Source: Myoxocephalus aenaeus (taxonomy: Eukaryota > Chordata > Actinopteri > Perciformes > Cottidae). Taken from it: DNA of 64,000 nucleotides. The translations under genes and the position numbers were made by a program. The notes beneath the pieces were generated by a model. It saw only the letters and a list, made by a program, of their open reading frames with translations, searched no databases and had not been told where the DNA came from. This document shows positions 50,320-63,260 of the stretch, piece after piece (position 1 is the first letter of the stretch; every line of letters begins with the position of its first letter). The stretch is taken from positions 1,129,501 to 1,193,500 of the forward strand of contig JBAMJR010000099.1 in NCBI GenBank assembly GCA_038501785.1. The letters are read 5' to 3'.

Positions 50320-50322
<3 letters not shown>
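46791..50322. other. No gene recognised
   Basis: Unique-looking DNA. An 84-codon minus frame at 46978-47232 and frames at 48115-48553 have no recognised similarity. The latter are purine-rich and Lys/Glu/Arg-biased, which suggests a composition effect. Confidence 0.4.

Positions 50323-50387
<65 letters not shown>
50323..50387 (+). repeat. (AC)n microsatellite
   Basis: About 32 AC units. Confidence 0.95.
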
Positions 50388-50388
<1 letters not shown>

Positions 50389-50852
50389 CTAGCTCACTCT
50401 CAAGGTCAGGCAGGCAGTATTGGTAAGATAAAAGCAGCCCTGGCAGCCATGGAGAGGTCTGCGATAACATCACATTTAGCCCGACATGAAACACAAATGC
50501 AGCAATGTATTTAGGCTATGTATTTATTTATATGGGTGCTTTTTTACGAGAGCCGGCCTTCTTTTCATGATATTGAGACAAATTGCGACATGGCCATGAA
50601 AGCTACTCTGCTGATTAACTCTTCGCGGATGGCTTTTTATCTGTTGGCATTTGATGTACGACATCTTTGTAAGGGCTTCGGTCGAATGCAATCACGGGCT
50701 CTTTCATTGCAGGGCCCCCCCCACCTCAGATTGCTTGCTCGTTCTCGAGGGAGGCCATCCTTCAGAAAATATTGACTGTTGGACAGTGAGCGCCTGCATG
50801 TGTATTAGGAGGGCTTCTTTAGAGAGAAATTGCAAATGCCTTTGTGTGTGTG

Positions 50853-50933
50853 TATGTGTGTGTTGTGCCTGTGTGCGTGTATGTGTGTGTTGTGCCTGTG
50901 TGCGTATATGTGTGTGTTGTGCCTGTCTGTCTC
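50853..50933 (+). repeat. 27-bp minisatellite, three copies
   Basis: TATGTGTGTGTTGTGCCTGT followed by GTGCGTG recurs at 50853, 50880 and 50907 with exact 27-bp spacing. The third copy is diverged at its end. Confidence 0.9.
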
Positions 50934-53900
50934 CGTGTACTAATGGAGAAATAGGAGGAGAAAGCCCGCCAGAGGGGCAAAGGTCACTCGTCTTGTAAAA
51001 GGGAGAGAGGAAATTCCACTTTCCTCGATACATTGTTCCCAAATGCACCCGCTCTCCGGTCTGTGTTTTCCCTCTCTATTGATAGTCTACATTTACACAT
51101 ACACGAAGAGCTCTCGAGCTTTCAAAGAGTTACCGCTCAACGGTTGAATTCTTATTTTTCAGCCCCACTCATGAGTTGAAAGTTGAAGGTTGAAACGTCG
51201 CCACATTTTGAACAAGGTCTCATCTTTGTCCTCATCTTCCATTTCAGTTGTTCAGTTGTTTTTCTTTCGCTAAGTTTTTGAGGAGAAGCGGCACGGGCGC
51301 TCAACGAAATGTCACTCTCTTGTTCCACAAGCTGATATACCTGCAATTATCTTCCATAAACAGTATTGGACTCACTTCCTGTGGTTCTTACCTTTCCAGT
51401 TTTATCTGCTCATTAGTTATAGCATTATCAGGGCGCATGTTTATGTCTTGTGCTAGAAAAAGCGCACTGAGTAGTGTGAGTTATTCTGTTTGTATTCTCA
51501 GGATTCTCAAGGGTCAGGACCGTCAATGAGTTTTAATAGGTCCGTTAGTCCGCTGCTGAATAACCAAAATATCTCTCTAAAAGGAATTTTCTGACATGGT
51601 GAAAGATTATGCTCGGTCACCCAAAAAGCCATCCAGCTTTCTGAAGAATGCCTGCTGGGATTTGGAGCTTTGTGACTGCCATTATACTGTAGGTCCCACT
51701 TGTCATGCATAGTCCCATATTGATACTAAACTGAATATCAAGTGACAGTAATGTGAGGAGGGTCAAGGGTGAATCTATTGTTTGCTTTAAGGTTAGAAAA
51801 GGGTTAGGTTGTGGTTATGCAGGAAAAAATGGATTCGGCATTTGGCCGTCTTGGTTTGCAACAATGCAGCAACATGGTACGATTCAAGTTTGTACATTAA
51901 TATGTTTTCACCCGCTCTCGAGTGCCAGCATTGGACTTAAAATGAATTGCTACTCATTTATACCTCGAATTTGAGCTATTGCATTGGAGATTGTCCTTCC
52001 AAGGGAAACAGATAAATAACTTGGATAAGGGAGCCCGCTGTTCATCTTGTTGAGGAGATTATTTTGAATAGGCATTCAACATGAGGTTAAAGGCCCCTTG
52101 TGTCGCAAAGAAATCAAGGTGTCCTAATTGTTTGAATATTTTGAAATGCAAAGCCAATAAAGCCCTTGCAGCCATTAATGTATTGAACCACCCGCACACA
52201 GCAGGTAAATGCTTGTAAATCCAAATGTTAGATGTTAATTAATGGTTCCGTGGTTAGTGAGCCTACAAAATTGTTAATGTTCTCCATCCACAGTATGCCC
52301 TTGAATGAAACAGTGTGACTCTACCTTCTCTCTGTGTACATTCAAGTGTAAAAAGCTGGAAGGATACACATGGTGCTCAGGGCTGGGCCGTGAAAGTGGC
52401 CACGGGGCAAATACGGTTCAACTGGAGTAGAAAGACGGTTGCATTTCCTGAAATGAAGCCTCAGACAGCTGGAGCGAGTTTATTTTACAAAGACAGTCAC
52501 TAGCTAACACACATTAATCCCCGCCAGTGCTATGAGCTTTCTGCTTGAATGACGGTAATTATCACTTCAGTCTTGACGTGGAGACACCAACACTCTTGAT
52601 GTCTTTGTTTAGACTAAAGCGAGAGCCCTGCCTCTATCGCCCACACAAACATTACACTGCCAAACACAGTTGTTTGGCCAGATGTGCATTTAGTTTGTGT
52701 GTGTTTGCGTTTGTGTGTGTACTCGCTAGATCAATTACCACAGGTAATAGTCACATTTGCATCTGTCCTGGATTTTTGGAAGGTAATTTTATTGAGAAAG
52801 TATTTGTGTAGTCTAAACATTTGACTCAAAATGATGCCTTGTCCTCTTTATATATAAAATAGAAACCAATGCCAGTCATCCTTAATGGGGAAATAACAGT
52901 AAAACTGTGAATTTCTTTGGCAAAAACACCATTAACCTATATAGTTTATCAAAAGATAAAGCATACCCCCCTCACATAAAAAAGATGTTTTGAAATCCTC
53001 AGATTATTGAACCAGATTTAACCTCAAATTCCAAACGAGATACCATGTCAATCAATCTGGTGTCTCTGGAGGAAGGTTAGAGGAAGGCTGGACAGGAGAG
53101 GAAGGTCAAACCTCACGATGCTTTTTCTTAGCTTGGGCTGAAAACATGTCTTTGCCCTGTGCAGACTGGGATTGTGTGTCATGGAGCAACCCTGCCTCGC
53201 TAAAACGATGTCAGCATGTCGGGGGGGAAAAATCAAGGTCTTGCCCTTTTTAACCGTGTTCCTCTGCTCTGGGGTAACAGCCCCTGGGGTAGATAATAAT
53301 GGAGTAATCCTCTTATCTGTTGCTGCTTCCCTCGCCCTCGAAGATCATTTTTCTTCTGCTCTAGTGTATCGTTCCATACTGAGCTGGCACAGTACTGAAT
53401 GTTTTCCCATTTGAGTTTTGTGCACAGTTCGGCTCAGTTCAGATTACACTGGTGAAATGCCAAGAAATTGAGAATTTATTCAACTATTTTCAGAGAAAAG
53501 TCAGCTGATATTAATACTGTTGCATACCAAGAGCAAGAGGGCTACCCCTCCAAGTAAATTCATAAAACATTTAATTGATTCAAATGTGAGATAAGAGACA
53601 GTCTTTTCAACAATCTTTTTAAAAACCTTGGTGAATATGTCCGTGGCAACATGCAGCATTCATTAAAATCATAAATCTTCCAATATGCCCTGCGAAGCTA
53701 CACACGTTGGCACACATATTAGCGCCTCGGTCCAGGAATGTTGGACATAGTGTGTGAAAGGTGCCCTGCTGTGTGGTCGGTGACAAAGGCTATTTCTGTA
53801 CTCGCTCTCAGACAGAGACAGGCAGGATGTGAAGGAGATGAACTCTCATCACACTGTGCTAAATAGCACCGAGGGGCACAAACCACACCTAACATTAGCA

Positions 53901-54754
53901 TGCTCCGTTCCAAAGCTGTCATGCCTTTGGGCCACCAGGCTGCAGCTACTCAAAGGTCATATGAGACCCACGAGTACACGTCCTAATGGCTGATGCATGG
54001 GATTTTTGTTTCATCGCAGTTTTTTTCTGGGAAGGTCAATTTAGCATGAATGCTCTTTTTCAGTCATACTTGTGAACAACTGTTTACTGTTGGTTGTATC
54101 TGCTACTTTACAGCATGCACTATGCTGAGGAAAGTTTGGTGCAATTCCAATGATTCTTTGTATTGTGTAATGAACATAAAGAAACAATGCTCTATCCGTA
54201 ATATGTTATTGCTATTAATTTCAGCTGCTACTATTACCACCTATCGCTCCAAAATATGTAGAATGGCTCTTCTAGTTAGCCGGCTGACTGTGAGATAAAC
54301 AAGGCATGTGCTTATTCCCTCCTTATGCAAACATGTTGATATTACCCCACTGTGATGATGGGTTGTAAAGAAAAGTACCCCGGTGTGATGATAGCTTTTG
54401 ACTGAATGGCACCACCAGCAACTGCATTTGTGTGTGAGTGTGTGTGAACAGTCGCTGAAAAGGCCTCTCAGAGGGCTTCCTTCACTGTGAAGCCAATCCA
54501 GCAGCCTCTGACAGGTGCTGACTAATTCTGTACAGGGAAGTGCAGTCCCACAGCTGAATTCTGATCTGGATCGGTACTGGACCAATATGTCACAGCCATG
54601 GGTAGGACAACATAGGAAAAACAGTTGTAGTCTAAAGTAAAACGTCTTTTTGCTGTAGAACTTCTCCAGTATTCATGAATCTTGTCCTGTGTGCTCAAAG
54701 GTTAGACAAAGTGTTGTGACAGCAAGGCCCTTTAAGATGGAAAGATACAAAGGT
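50934..54754. other. No gene recognised
   Basis: Mostly unique sequence with no supported exon, RNA gene or element. Confidence 0.4.
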
Positions 54755-54910
54755 TTCTTCCTTTTTCCCCCGTGAAAGTTTTTTTTCTGTTTTTACCTGA
54801 TCCGATGTGAGGTCCCGGGACTGGGTGTACAGATTGTAAAGCCCTCCGAGGCAAATTTGTATTTTGTGATTTTGGGCTATACAAAATAAACTGAATTGAA
54901 TTGAATTTGA
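54755..54910 (+). repeat. Dispersed repeat 3' end with (TTGAA)n tail
   Basis: Contains TTTTACCTGATCCGATGTGA then GGTCCCGGGACTGGGTGTAC, followed by GATTGTAAAGCCCTCCGAGG, CAAATTTGTATTTTGTGATT, TTGGGCTATACAAAATAAAC and a short TGAATTGAATTGAATT tail. I recognise this as an abundant fish interspersed repeat ending in a pentanucleotide tail, which suggests non-LTR retrotransposition. Only the 3' portion is clear. Confidence 0.6.
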
Positions 54911-57055
54911 AGGAAAGGTGAGTGAAAAGCAGTCTGTCCTTCCTCAGTCACTGAAAACCAGGTTGTCCTGTTCACTTATAGCAGAAAATTGCATCGCATA
55001 ACACAACTATGCAATAGACTTGTATGGGGACATTTGTTGAACAGAGAGGGTTGGTGTGTACAATGTGTTTGTCACCATGACAACTAACAACAACTGCCAT
55101 TTTCTTTGACCCTGGTCAAATGACCACAGCAAAACATATTAATATCCGTTCTACTCCCTTTCTATTTCTATGGTCTCAGCAATAGAACTTCATATCAAGT
55201 GACAGGGATGACGTCTAATCCCTTTAGATTTGCCCTCGAGATTTGGGATCTCTATAAATTCCTTGCCAGCGCACAGGATTTTCATATCGTACCCACAATG
55301 CTTTCCTGTACTCAGCACTTCCTGGTTGTACTCAGCCAGGGTGTGATATTGTATCATATAATAGAATCTAATAGAGGTGGGCGACAAGGGGACATAGGGA
55401 GATGCATTGTTTGTTGGATGAGGAAGACTGGGGCCCATTTGTCAAGCGGTTATCAGTAGCATCCCGGAATTTGTCAGAGTCAATAACAAGACCGGCTGTG
55501 CATTGACAGACAACGTACAGTGAATCTGTAATTCTTCACCAGACATCGACGTCTACGCATCAGCTCTATATATTATGGCTTGTTTTGGCAGGGATTGAGG
55601 AGACACGGCGGGGACACCAGCAACAGGAATGGAATACTAACTAAGTGTGGCCTGGATGCGTAAATAGCAGGAGAGTTTAGACACAACAGCCCCTTCTTTT
55701 TTTCAGAGTGTTTGAAGAACCAATATTGAATTTGGAGATAATGTGGCGAAGATGAAACACTGGCTGATCAGACGACTATTAGCTGCATCCTGCCGCTACT
55801 CGTTTAAAGTGCTTTTTCGCTCTCCTCTCCTCTCACATATACTCTTTTAAGTGTATTCATATTGAACGTTGGGAGATACAAATAGATTTAAATAGAAGAG
55901 TGGGTGTAAGGAGGGCACTTGTGGAGGAGGGGTGCAAAGAAAAACAAGTTGATCTTTGATGTCTGTGTTTTACTTAACCCTGCAAAAGAAGCCTTGATAA
56001 AATTCCAGGATCGATAAATCTCCAGGGAGTGCACAAGATAAAATATGGGCCCTTCGTTCACTTCCACTTTTTACCTCTTATTCCCGATCCCCTTGCGTGC
56101 ATATGCACCCCAACAACGAGTGTCTGCCTCTGTTCATTGGCTCCAGTTGCATTTTCAACCCTGCCTGGCAGCCGCTTCCATAACATAATGATTACCGTTT
56201 GAAAGAAGTGCCTTCTGGGGATTGGGAAGCAACGCTGTGGTTGAAAAATGATGTTCCCACACAATTATGTGAGGATAGTGTAAGATTTCCCCTCCCTTCT
56301 ACTCTGCATCTTTTGGTCAGCTGACGAAAGGAAAGAGAAACATACTCGCTGTTAGCAGCAGATTCAAAGTTGTGGTTGGAGTCAGCAAGGTGTGCCAAGT
56401 ATCACAGCTGTATACTGCAATCGATGACCTGGCTACTAGAGAGCTGGGATCAATGATGCCCTCCCTGTTCACACTGCAGGCTTCTCTTGTTTTTTTTCCT
56501 CATGAGCATGTGCTACAGTCTTATTTCTTTTTTCCTTTGCTCAGCCTAGGTGGGGAGATTAGTAGCAGCATAATTCAAGACAGACAGACAGATGGTTGAA
56601 ATATTATTTATCTATTCATTGCAAATACCTTTTTTTTTTTCATCAGGCAAATTCTGAAGAGCTGCCCTTGAACATGTGGTCAAATATAAAGCGCCCGGCC
56701 TTCTCACAGATTTGATTTTTTATTGCAGGGCCAGACGAACATGGCACAGCCAGAGCTAATTTAGTTTCGAAGGCAATCGGCTCATCGCGTCTTCAAATCC
56801 CTGCAAGGATAGAGGATTGCCCTGAAATAGTGTTTAATACTCAGATGCCGGTTGTGTTTAGGCCAAAAACCATCGCTGAGTGCTGTCCTTTAAGAAGTAA
56901 GCATGCAAGCAAGGCATTGTGGAAGGTATCGGGTTGAACCTGCTCCTGAGATCAAATTGAAGATGCTAAATGGCTGCAGTGTTAGATTGTGTTTCACATG
57001 GAAGCTACGTGACTGTGATGTAGATTGTCATGAGGTTGACACTAGGGCTGTTGCC
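54911..57055. other. No gene recognised
   Basis: Unique-looking sequence; no supported feature. Confidence 0.4.
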
Positions 57056-57140
57056 TTGTGTTGTCTTTGGGTCAAAATGACCCATCAACACACATACATA
57101 TACACTCGTACACGGGTCATTTTGACCCAAAGACAAGGGT
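57056..57140. mobile_element. piggyBac-like palindromic MITE
   Basis: A perfect 21-bp inverted repeat, with the left arm at 57063-57083 (core TTTGGGTCAAAATGACCC) and the right arm at 57114-57134, encloses a 30-base loop. The right end continues AAGGGTTAA, giving the TTAA target expected for piggyBac elements with CCCTTGTGTTGTC-type ends. On the left, GTTGCCTTGTGTTGTC matches that end, but the TTAA and first C have decayed. With under 100 bp and no coding capacity, it would depend on a transposase from elsewhere. Confidence 0.6.
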
Positions 57141-57440
57141 TAAGTGTTTTTCTTGTTTGTTGTCACCTAACAAAAATAATTGAAAAAAATAATGTTGAAT
57201 TCAAACTGGGTTATTGCTTGGGTCCTTTTCTGGTGAACAGGGTTATTCCAAACCAACCTACACTTCTTCATACACTTGTCTTGCACGACACAGCACCAGT
57301 CAAGCTCAAAATTCTAAACTTGTGAGCTCTTGTTTGAATGAGAATTGAGACGGTTGCAATAGGGATCCAGCTCCCAAAAAGGCAGTTAGGGCAGACTGGG
57401 AGTGTCTAATTCCCCCTCAGCCTTTTCGGTCTTTTGGCGA

Positions 57441-57443
<3 letters not shown>

Positions 57444-57482
<39 letters not shown>
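57444..57482 (+). repeat. (GA)n microsatellite
   Basis: About 19 GA units. Confidence 0.95.
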
Positions 57483-57484
<2 letters not shown>

Positions 57485-59599
57485 TGTGGGAATGCATCTC
57501 CCTGCTCTCTTTCCTTATTCTGTGGCCCTGGCTCGACTCAGTCAGATAAAGGGACCACCGGCACAGTCTCCAGTGTTTCAAGTCTGATTAATCCTCTGAT
57601 TAGGTTAATCCAGCAATGCTTCAATGGAGGGAAGACATCCCTCACTGGAACGTCTCCTGCTCCAAAAGAGAACTATGTATGTTTCCCTTTTTTATCCCTC
57701 TTCATGATTATCTTTACTCTGAGGTTGAGGGCGCTGCTCTTAATCTGGTACCTCATCTTACTCGAAAGTGTTTAAAGTAGACTTTACATCTGTGCTTCCT
57801 CTGTGGATCGCGGCGGGATCGCCTCCTGATTTCATTTCAGTCTGATTTCTGTTCAGTTGACCCCGAGATCAATACTTTCTAAAAACCAGTGTTCGACGGA
57901 GGCTCTGCTTATTGTTAAAGAGTCAAAAGCTAATGAAAGTCAGGTACGAGAAAATGCTGTACCTCACACTGTAAGATACAATAGGAGCCATTTCCTGATT
58001 CATCACCGGAGTACGAGCAATGAATAGAAGGTGTTAATGAAGGTCAAATGACAAAATGCTTTCTCTGGGTTCAAAGGGAGGTTGGGTCTATTAAATTCCC
58101 TCCTCCACCACGTACGCATGCATGGGCGCGAACTAATTTATTTAGCTCTCTGCTGCTTAATGATTGGGGGACATTTCCTTCACAGTGTCTCCTGTCCTAC
58201 TGTTATTGTAAAGAGTTCCCACATAATTAGACTTTTTGGACCTTACCCATCTCTTAAACACTAGATAAATAGGATGTGCTTTGCTGATGTGCAGTCCTGC
58301 CAGGAAAACCTCTGGTGTATTTAAAAGTGAATTTATTTTTAATTATCAAGCATTAGAGTTTAGTGATAATCCCTTTTCTCTCTGCGTGCTGCCTTTTTAT
58401 TCTTCGGAAGAACACAAACATTTGTTTAGTTTATTAATACATTTGAGTGATTTTAATTGCTCCATCCTCCATACATTTCTATACAGCATTTCACTGCCAA
58501 ACACAATCATTGGAGCTGTGGATCGGCCAATGAGGTAGTCCAACCTTCAGAACAAAAGTCTGCGCACGTGCTGATGTTCATTGTGTTCATAAACACACAG
58601 AAAAGATCAGCTTGTCTTGGTAGACGCCAGGTTTAGCAATTTGAGCCTAAGACAGTCATTTTCATGTGACTAGGCTGACTGTTTGAACTTCACGAGTATG
58701 TGAAACGAGGGAAATGAAGAAAAGAAACTGGCACCTTGTTCAATCATCTTCAAAGTACAGTCTTTGAAGTTATGTTTACGTTTTAGGCTTTTGGTTCGAG
58801 GTGTCACACGGAGTGTTTCACACGGAGGGAGCAAGTCAGAGTTCGGTGTCTTGGCACATTGACGCGACACGTAGCCGCGGGTAGGAATGCTGTTTTGCTG
58901 CGAGATCAAGCCGCTGACCTTTTTCGTTACACGATATATTCTCTCTAACATCAAGGCCACTTCCTCTCCGGATGCAGAGCCCCAGAGCAACAAGCATCGC
59001 TACTACCCGAAGCACCGCTGTGACACAACTCTGGTTGGATATCACCCCTTGCAACCACACTGCTTCAAGTTACACTGGGCACCAGCCTAAATGGGCTTAA
59101 ATTTTTAATTTGCGCTGGAGAACAGAGATCACATCTTGGGAGGATAGCATATCTGTAATTTATTTAAGAACCCCACAGAGGGAGAGTTATTTTGGAGGCA
59201 GAAAGCTGGACGGGAAGTATCCATGTGGCATTTCTTTGTTCAGCCCTAGGGGCTTGTAGGTAGACTCCACTCAGCAGTGACCTTCTCAGTGATGTGGAGG
59301 AGCGCTGAGGATGAACATTCTATTTATGTTCCAATCCTCGGGTAAAAAAACTGTTGAGTGCAGGAACTATTTCTCCTCCGTCCTGTGGAACAATGAAAGC
59401 GTTTGAATAATTGATTTGAAGTTTTGCTTAAGCTCTGAAACCTTTTAAATTTTACCAGAGGAAAGTGATTCACCAGCACTGTCACCTTCCAGCCTGCCTC
59501 ATCGGCAATTCCTCCCCCGTTTGAAGACACACTTCTCTGAAGAGTTACGGAGAGGAGTGCTCAACTTCCCTTGGACAAACACGTCGCCTTCACTTGCGT
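57483..59599. other. No gene recognised
   Basis: Unique, compositionally balanced sequence; no supported feature. Confidence 0.4.
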
Positions 59600-59690
59600 G
59601 AAATAAAAGCTTTGTCGCTGTTAATTAAACCGGGCCTGATTAGCACTGACAGGTGTGGCAGGTGTTCTGGTTACTCAAGCAGCGGCGACA
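59600..59690. promoter_or_regulatory. Candidate conserved non-coding element
   Basis: TTAATTAAACC (homeodomain-like), CTGATTAGC and CTGACAGGTGTGGCAGGTG (MEIS/TGIF-like CTGACA plus two CAGGTG E-boxes) lie close together in repeat-free sequence. Function is inferred from motif density only. Confidence 0.25.
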
Positions 59691-59920
59691 CACGCGCATG
59701 CAACAATCTGCAGTAATTCTAAATCACCGTCAAAGCTGCCACTTATCCACGGTGGCGGGGTGAGTGTGCACACGGGTGAAAAGCGGGGGTAAAGGGGGGG
59801 GGAGCGTGGAGGCGGCTGCTGGTGGTGGTGGCACGCTATCATACAGTTCATCCTTAATGAGTATGGATTAGCAGGGATGATCCGGGCTTTGCAAAACCCC
59901 TGGTCCAGGGCTGGTGGAGG

Positions 59921-59921
<1 letters not shown>

Positions 59922-59999
<78 letters not shown>
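59922..59999 (+). repeat. (TG)39 microsatellite
   Basis: About 39 perfect TG units. A shorter (GT)n occurs at 60124-60143. Confidence 0.95.
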
Positions 60000-60001
<2 letters not shown>

Positions 60002-60143
60002 CGTGCAAGTGTGCGTAGGGATGGTGACATCATGACTGAATCCACAGTCAGTTTGGAAATCTTTCCCAGAATTCTCCACAATAACTGATAACAGATAACT
60101 GTAATAATACATTGGGTGATTTAGTGTGTGTGTGTGTGTGTGT

Positions 60144-60779
60144 CGCTCACTCCTCTTCTCCTCTCCCCCTCCAATCACCGTGCAGTGCATCAGCCACCTC
60201 CTCCCTCGCAGATGAGCATAAGAGCTGATTAATATTTCTGCGCAGTGATTTATTCAGATTGAATTTGTTTGCGAGCTGTTGCCTGCGAGGGGATAACAAA
60301 ACATGTTTGTTACGCTTTTTTTCCTTTTCTTTTTAATTTCTCAACATTGTATAAAGAAGGAGCATTTAGACATGGAAAATGGGAATTAAAATGTAATGAT
60401 TATTTCATGATTAGACTGCACAGTGGCTTTGGATGCTTTGTTGATAATGCTAACCCCTCAAGGCATGCATGTTTTAGTGTGCTGCTACTCGGGGCACAAA
60501 TTATGCCACAACTAAGAGAGGTTTTGGGGAAGCTTGGGACCGTAACATCCCCAGTTTGAATTTGCATGCTGGAAGTTCAGTCAACGTGTGTGTGGTGAAG
60601 CATGTGAATGAGTCAAACTGCTCTCTCCCTTAGCAACTACTGATGAGCTCCTCTCGAACTTTGCAATCGAACCGGTGAGGCCGTTCAAAGGCCAGCAGGT
60701 AGGAGTGTGTGTGTGCACTGAGAAGTTAATTGAAAGAAATGTGTGCAACTATGTGGACATGCAGTTGTGCAGACATCTC
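60144..60779. other. No gene recognised
   Basis: No supported exon. A 96-codon frame at 60269-60559 has no recognised similarity. Confidence 0.4.
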
Positions 60780-61090
60780 CTTTCATCCCCGAATGAGTGA
60801 AACAAAGACTTCATATTGCAAAAGGTTTAGCTGGAAGGAAGTTGCCATTTCACATCAGTCCTGAAGCTGTGGGCCGTCTAAATGAAACGACTGATGCCCT
60901 CCAGTTGTTTTGACCCAGAGGTCAAGCGAACAAGCTGACTTTTCAAACACCCTCATTGTCTCAGTTTGATGACAGCCATCTCTTCCCAGCCAGTAGCTAA
61001 TCCAGAGATTTGCAGCAGCCGCACAAAGACGTCACAATGATACGGTGGCTGTCAAAATGAAATATGGGCCATTGTCACAAAACAGCAACG
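60780..61090. promoter_or_regulatory. Candidate conserved non-coding element
   Basis: Repeat-free sequence containing TGACCCAGAGGTCA (60911-60924, two nuclear-receptor half sites), ACGTCACAATGATA, and two related strings GATGACAGCCATC and GGCTGTCAAAATG. The appearance is that of a developmental enhancer, but conservation is not tested. Confidence 0.25.
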
Positions 61091-61120
61091 TCGTTCTTCT
61101 ACTCAACCCCAGAACTCCAA

Positions 61121-61165
61121 CACCGTGACGCACAGGGCACACCGTGACACACAGGGCACACCGTG
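61121..61165 (+). repeat. 19-bp tandem repeat
   Basis: CACCGTGACGCACAGGGCA is followed by a copy with one change at 61140 and a partial third copy at 61159. Confidence 0.85.
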
Positions 61166-61299
61166 CACTCTACGAGATGGAAATCGCAGGCAACAGTTTG
61201 AGTCGCGGCCATAAACATGTGGCCTGGGAGATGATTTATAATAATTAATCTGCTGTAACCAGTCCCAACAGCCTTCCACTCAAACCCCCCACCAATCCA

Positions 61300-61301
<2 letters not shown>

Positions 61302-61383
<82 letters not shown>

Positions 61384-61387
61384 ACAC
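61302..61387 (+). repeat. (CA)n microsatellite
   Basis: About 38 CA units to 61378, one TA interruption, then three more. Confidence 0.95.
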
Positions 61388-61494
61388 CCTCCCCACCCCC
61401 TAGTCAGTCAAGCTTCACAGCTGTGACCAGCTCGGCGCCTTTCCAAACCAATGTCACTAACGTCCCTATCGAAGGGCATCAAAGGGGATTTAGT

Positions 61495-61519
61495 CTGTCT
61501 GTCTGTCTCTCTCTCTCTC
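61495..61519 (+). repeat. (TGTC)n/(TC)n short tract
   Basis: Three TCTG units followed by six or so TC units. Confidence 0.8.
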
Positions 61520-61599
61520 CCTGCTAAACCCCCACACCTTCACAATAGACCACACACTGTACTTTATCATGGCCATCATATCATGAACCATTAACATGA

Positions 61600-62130
61600 G
61601 GGCCTACAATAACATTATTTATGGAGGCGTTAATATTAATATCGACCTGTGGGCTGTCAAGCGAGCTGATTTACTGAGCGCTGGAATGCCGGGCCATGTC
61701 GGGCTGGCAGGTGGACTAATTGAATATCAGTCACCGCATACAGCATGCCGATAGAAGACACTCAGTCTCCATTGAAAAAGAGCACACACACAAATGCCCA
61801 ATCTATACATATGCAAAAGAACTTACACGCATGACCTCACTCCAAGCCGAGCACTGAGCACTACCTTGTGTGTGCAGGTGCACTTCACGCAGGTCAGCTC
61901 ATAGACTTTTTAACCAAGGCTGCATGGCAGTAATTATGACTGGGGCTCTGCTGAGAGCGCGTTATAATAATGGACGCTCTCGCACTTATCTGCACAAAAC
62001 AGGCGCCGCTAATGAAACTTCACTCTGAGTGGCTCATTGCTGGAGTGTTTCAGCTGAGAACGGTGGCGTTTGAGTGTGTGGAGGCTCTCTGACAGCGCAC
62101 AGAGGTGCAGGATTAGTTTGCTGCCGTGGA
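61600..62130. promoter_or_regulatory. Candidate conserved non-coding block
   Basis: High-complexity sequence with dense factor-like strings: GGCGTTAATATTAATATCGA, CTGTCAAGCGAGCTGATT, GGCAGGTGGACTAATTGAAT, GGCAGTAATTATGACTGGGG and GCGCCGCTAATGAAAC. No reading frame or repeat explains it. It is the strongest-looking of the enhancer candidates in the window, but it rests on appearance alone. Confidence 0.3.
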
Positions 62131-63164
62131 GAATAATGAGGTGGCAGGACAAAGTCACTCTGGTGGAGTGTGGGGTTTGTTTTGAAGGCAACGCCCAATT
62201 TCAGTGATTTTTTGTCTAAACGCATTTTACGGGAAACTAGTTTAAACGGTAAGCTTCCAGCAGTGTTACAGCTGAATCGGGTGCTTTTCAGTTTGAGGAC
62301 AGAGCTGACTTCTAACGGGGAAACAGAGGACTGGAACACACAATCGACTTGCAGCATTTCATTTGGCACACAACGTTCCCATTTGTTCACATGCTGCATG
62401 TGAATACATTTGACTGGATATTCATGAATTCAGCCACACAGCTGAAATGAGTGAACAATAAAAATACAGGTAAGAGGATTTTTAGACCTCTTATGTCTCT
62501 GTTTTTTACTGGTGTGCTATGAGAAGATCTTTCTCCTAAAACCCTTGAAATGTGGCTCTTTCCCAGCGTTTCCTAGTTTATTAATCACGTTTTGTGCAGA
62601 AGAGTTGATGATTGAGACAATAGATGTATTATAGTGATCTGAGATTGTGCATTCAATGTCCCTCTCTCTGTCTCTAGTTAAGCTTGTGCTGCTGCAGCCG
62701 TTCATTTGACTGCTATCACATTGTTGAAAGTGACCAGGGTGCCCATCCTGACATGAATCAAACATGTTAAATCCGTCAGATTAACGTCAAGGGTGGGCAT
62801 TTCTGACAATGAGCATAACTAATTGAATATCCCCTTAATGACACCGTTAGATAGCCTAGCCCTTTTAAACTACTGTCAAGAACACTGGCTGGAGATGTAA
62901 TGGTGCAAAACAAAGGAATGGTACAAGCAAGACATGTGGACATTTGTTTTTTTGAGTCTTTGTCTTTTGTGGGTCAGAATGTTGCCTGGAGTGCATTGGA
63001 ATGCATTTGAATGACTAAAGGAGGTTATTATCCAATAAATGTCTCATTATGTCTTTGTCAAAGCCCAAAGGGGCCTTGACTGGTGCCTCAGTGCCTTGCT
63101 AAATGGCTTTGATATGAAACAGTAATTTCCATGAAGTCGATTCTCCTTTTTCACATTTGCATGT
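62131..63164. other. No gene recognised
   Basis: Moderately AT-rich; the frames are short and unrecognised. Confidence 0.4.
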
Positions 63165-63260
63165 TGCGGCATTTAGCCAATGCTCTCAACCAGAGCAGTG
63201 TACAGTGCATGGTCAGGTAGAGCCCTGTTCAAGGACACTACATAAGAGTGCACACAGCCT
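63165..63260 (+). repeat. Possible diverged copy of the 1736 repeat family
   Basis: GCGGCATTTAGCCAATGCTC then TCAACCAGAGCAGTGTACAG follows the same pattern as CATTTAGCTGACGCTTTTAT then CCAAAGCGACTTACA at 1750-1785, with many substitutions. Confidence 0.35.

Noticed and set aside
59675..60190. 171-codon minus ORF with a long Thr-His repeat
   Set aside because: Translation of the (TG)n microsatellite; several other TH- and CV-rich frames in the window have the same cause.
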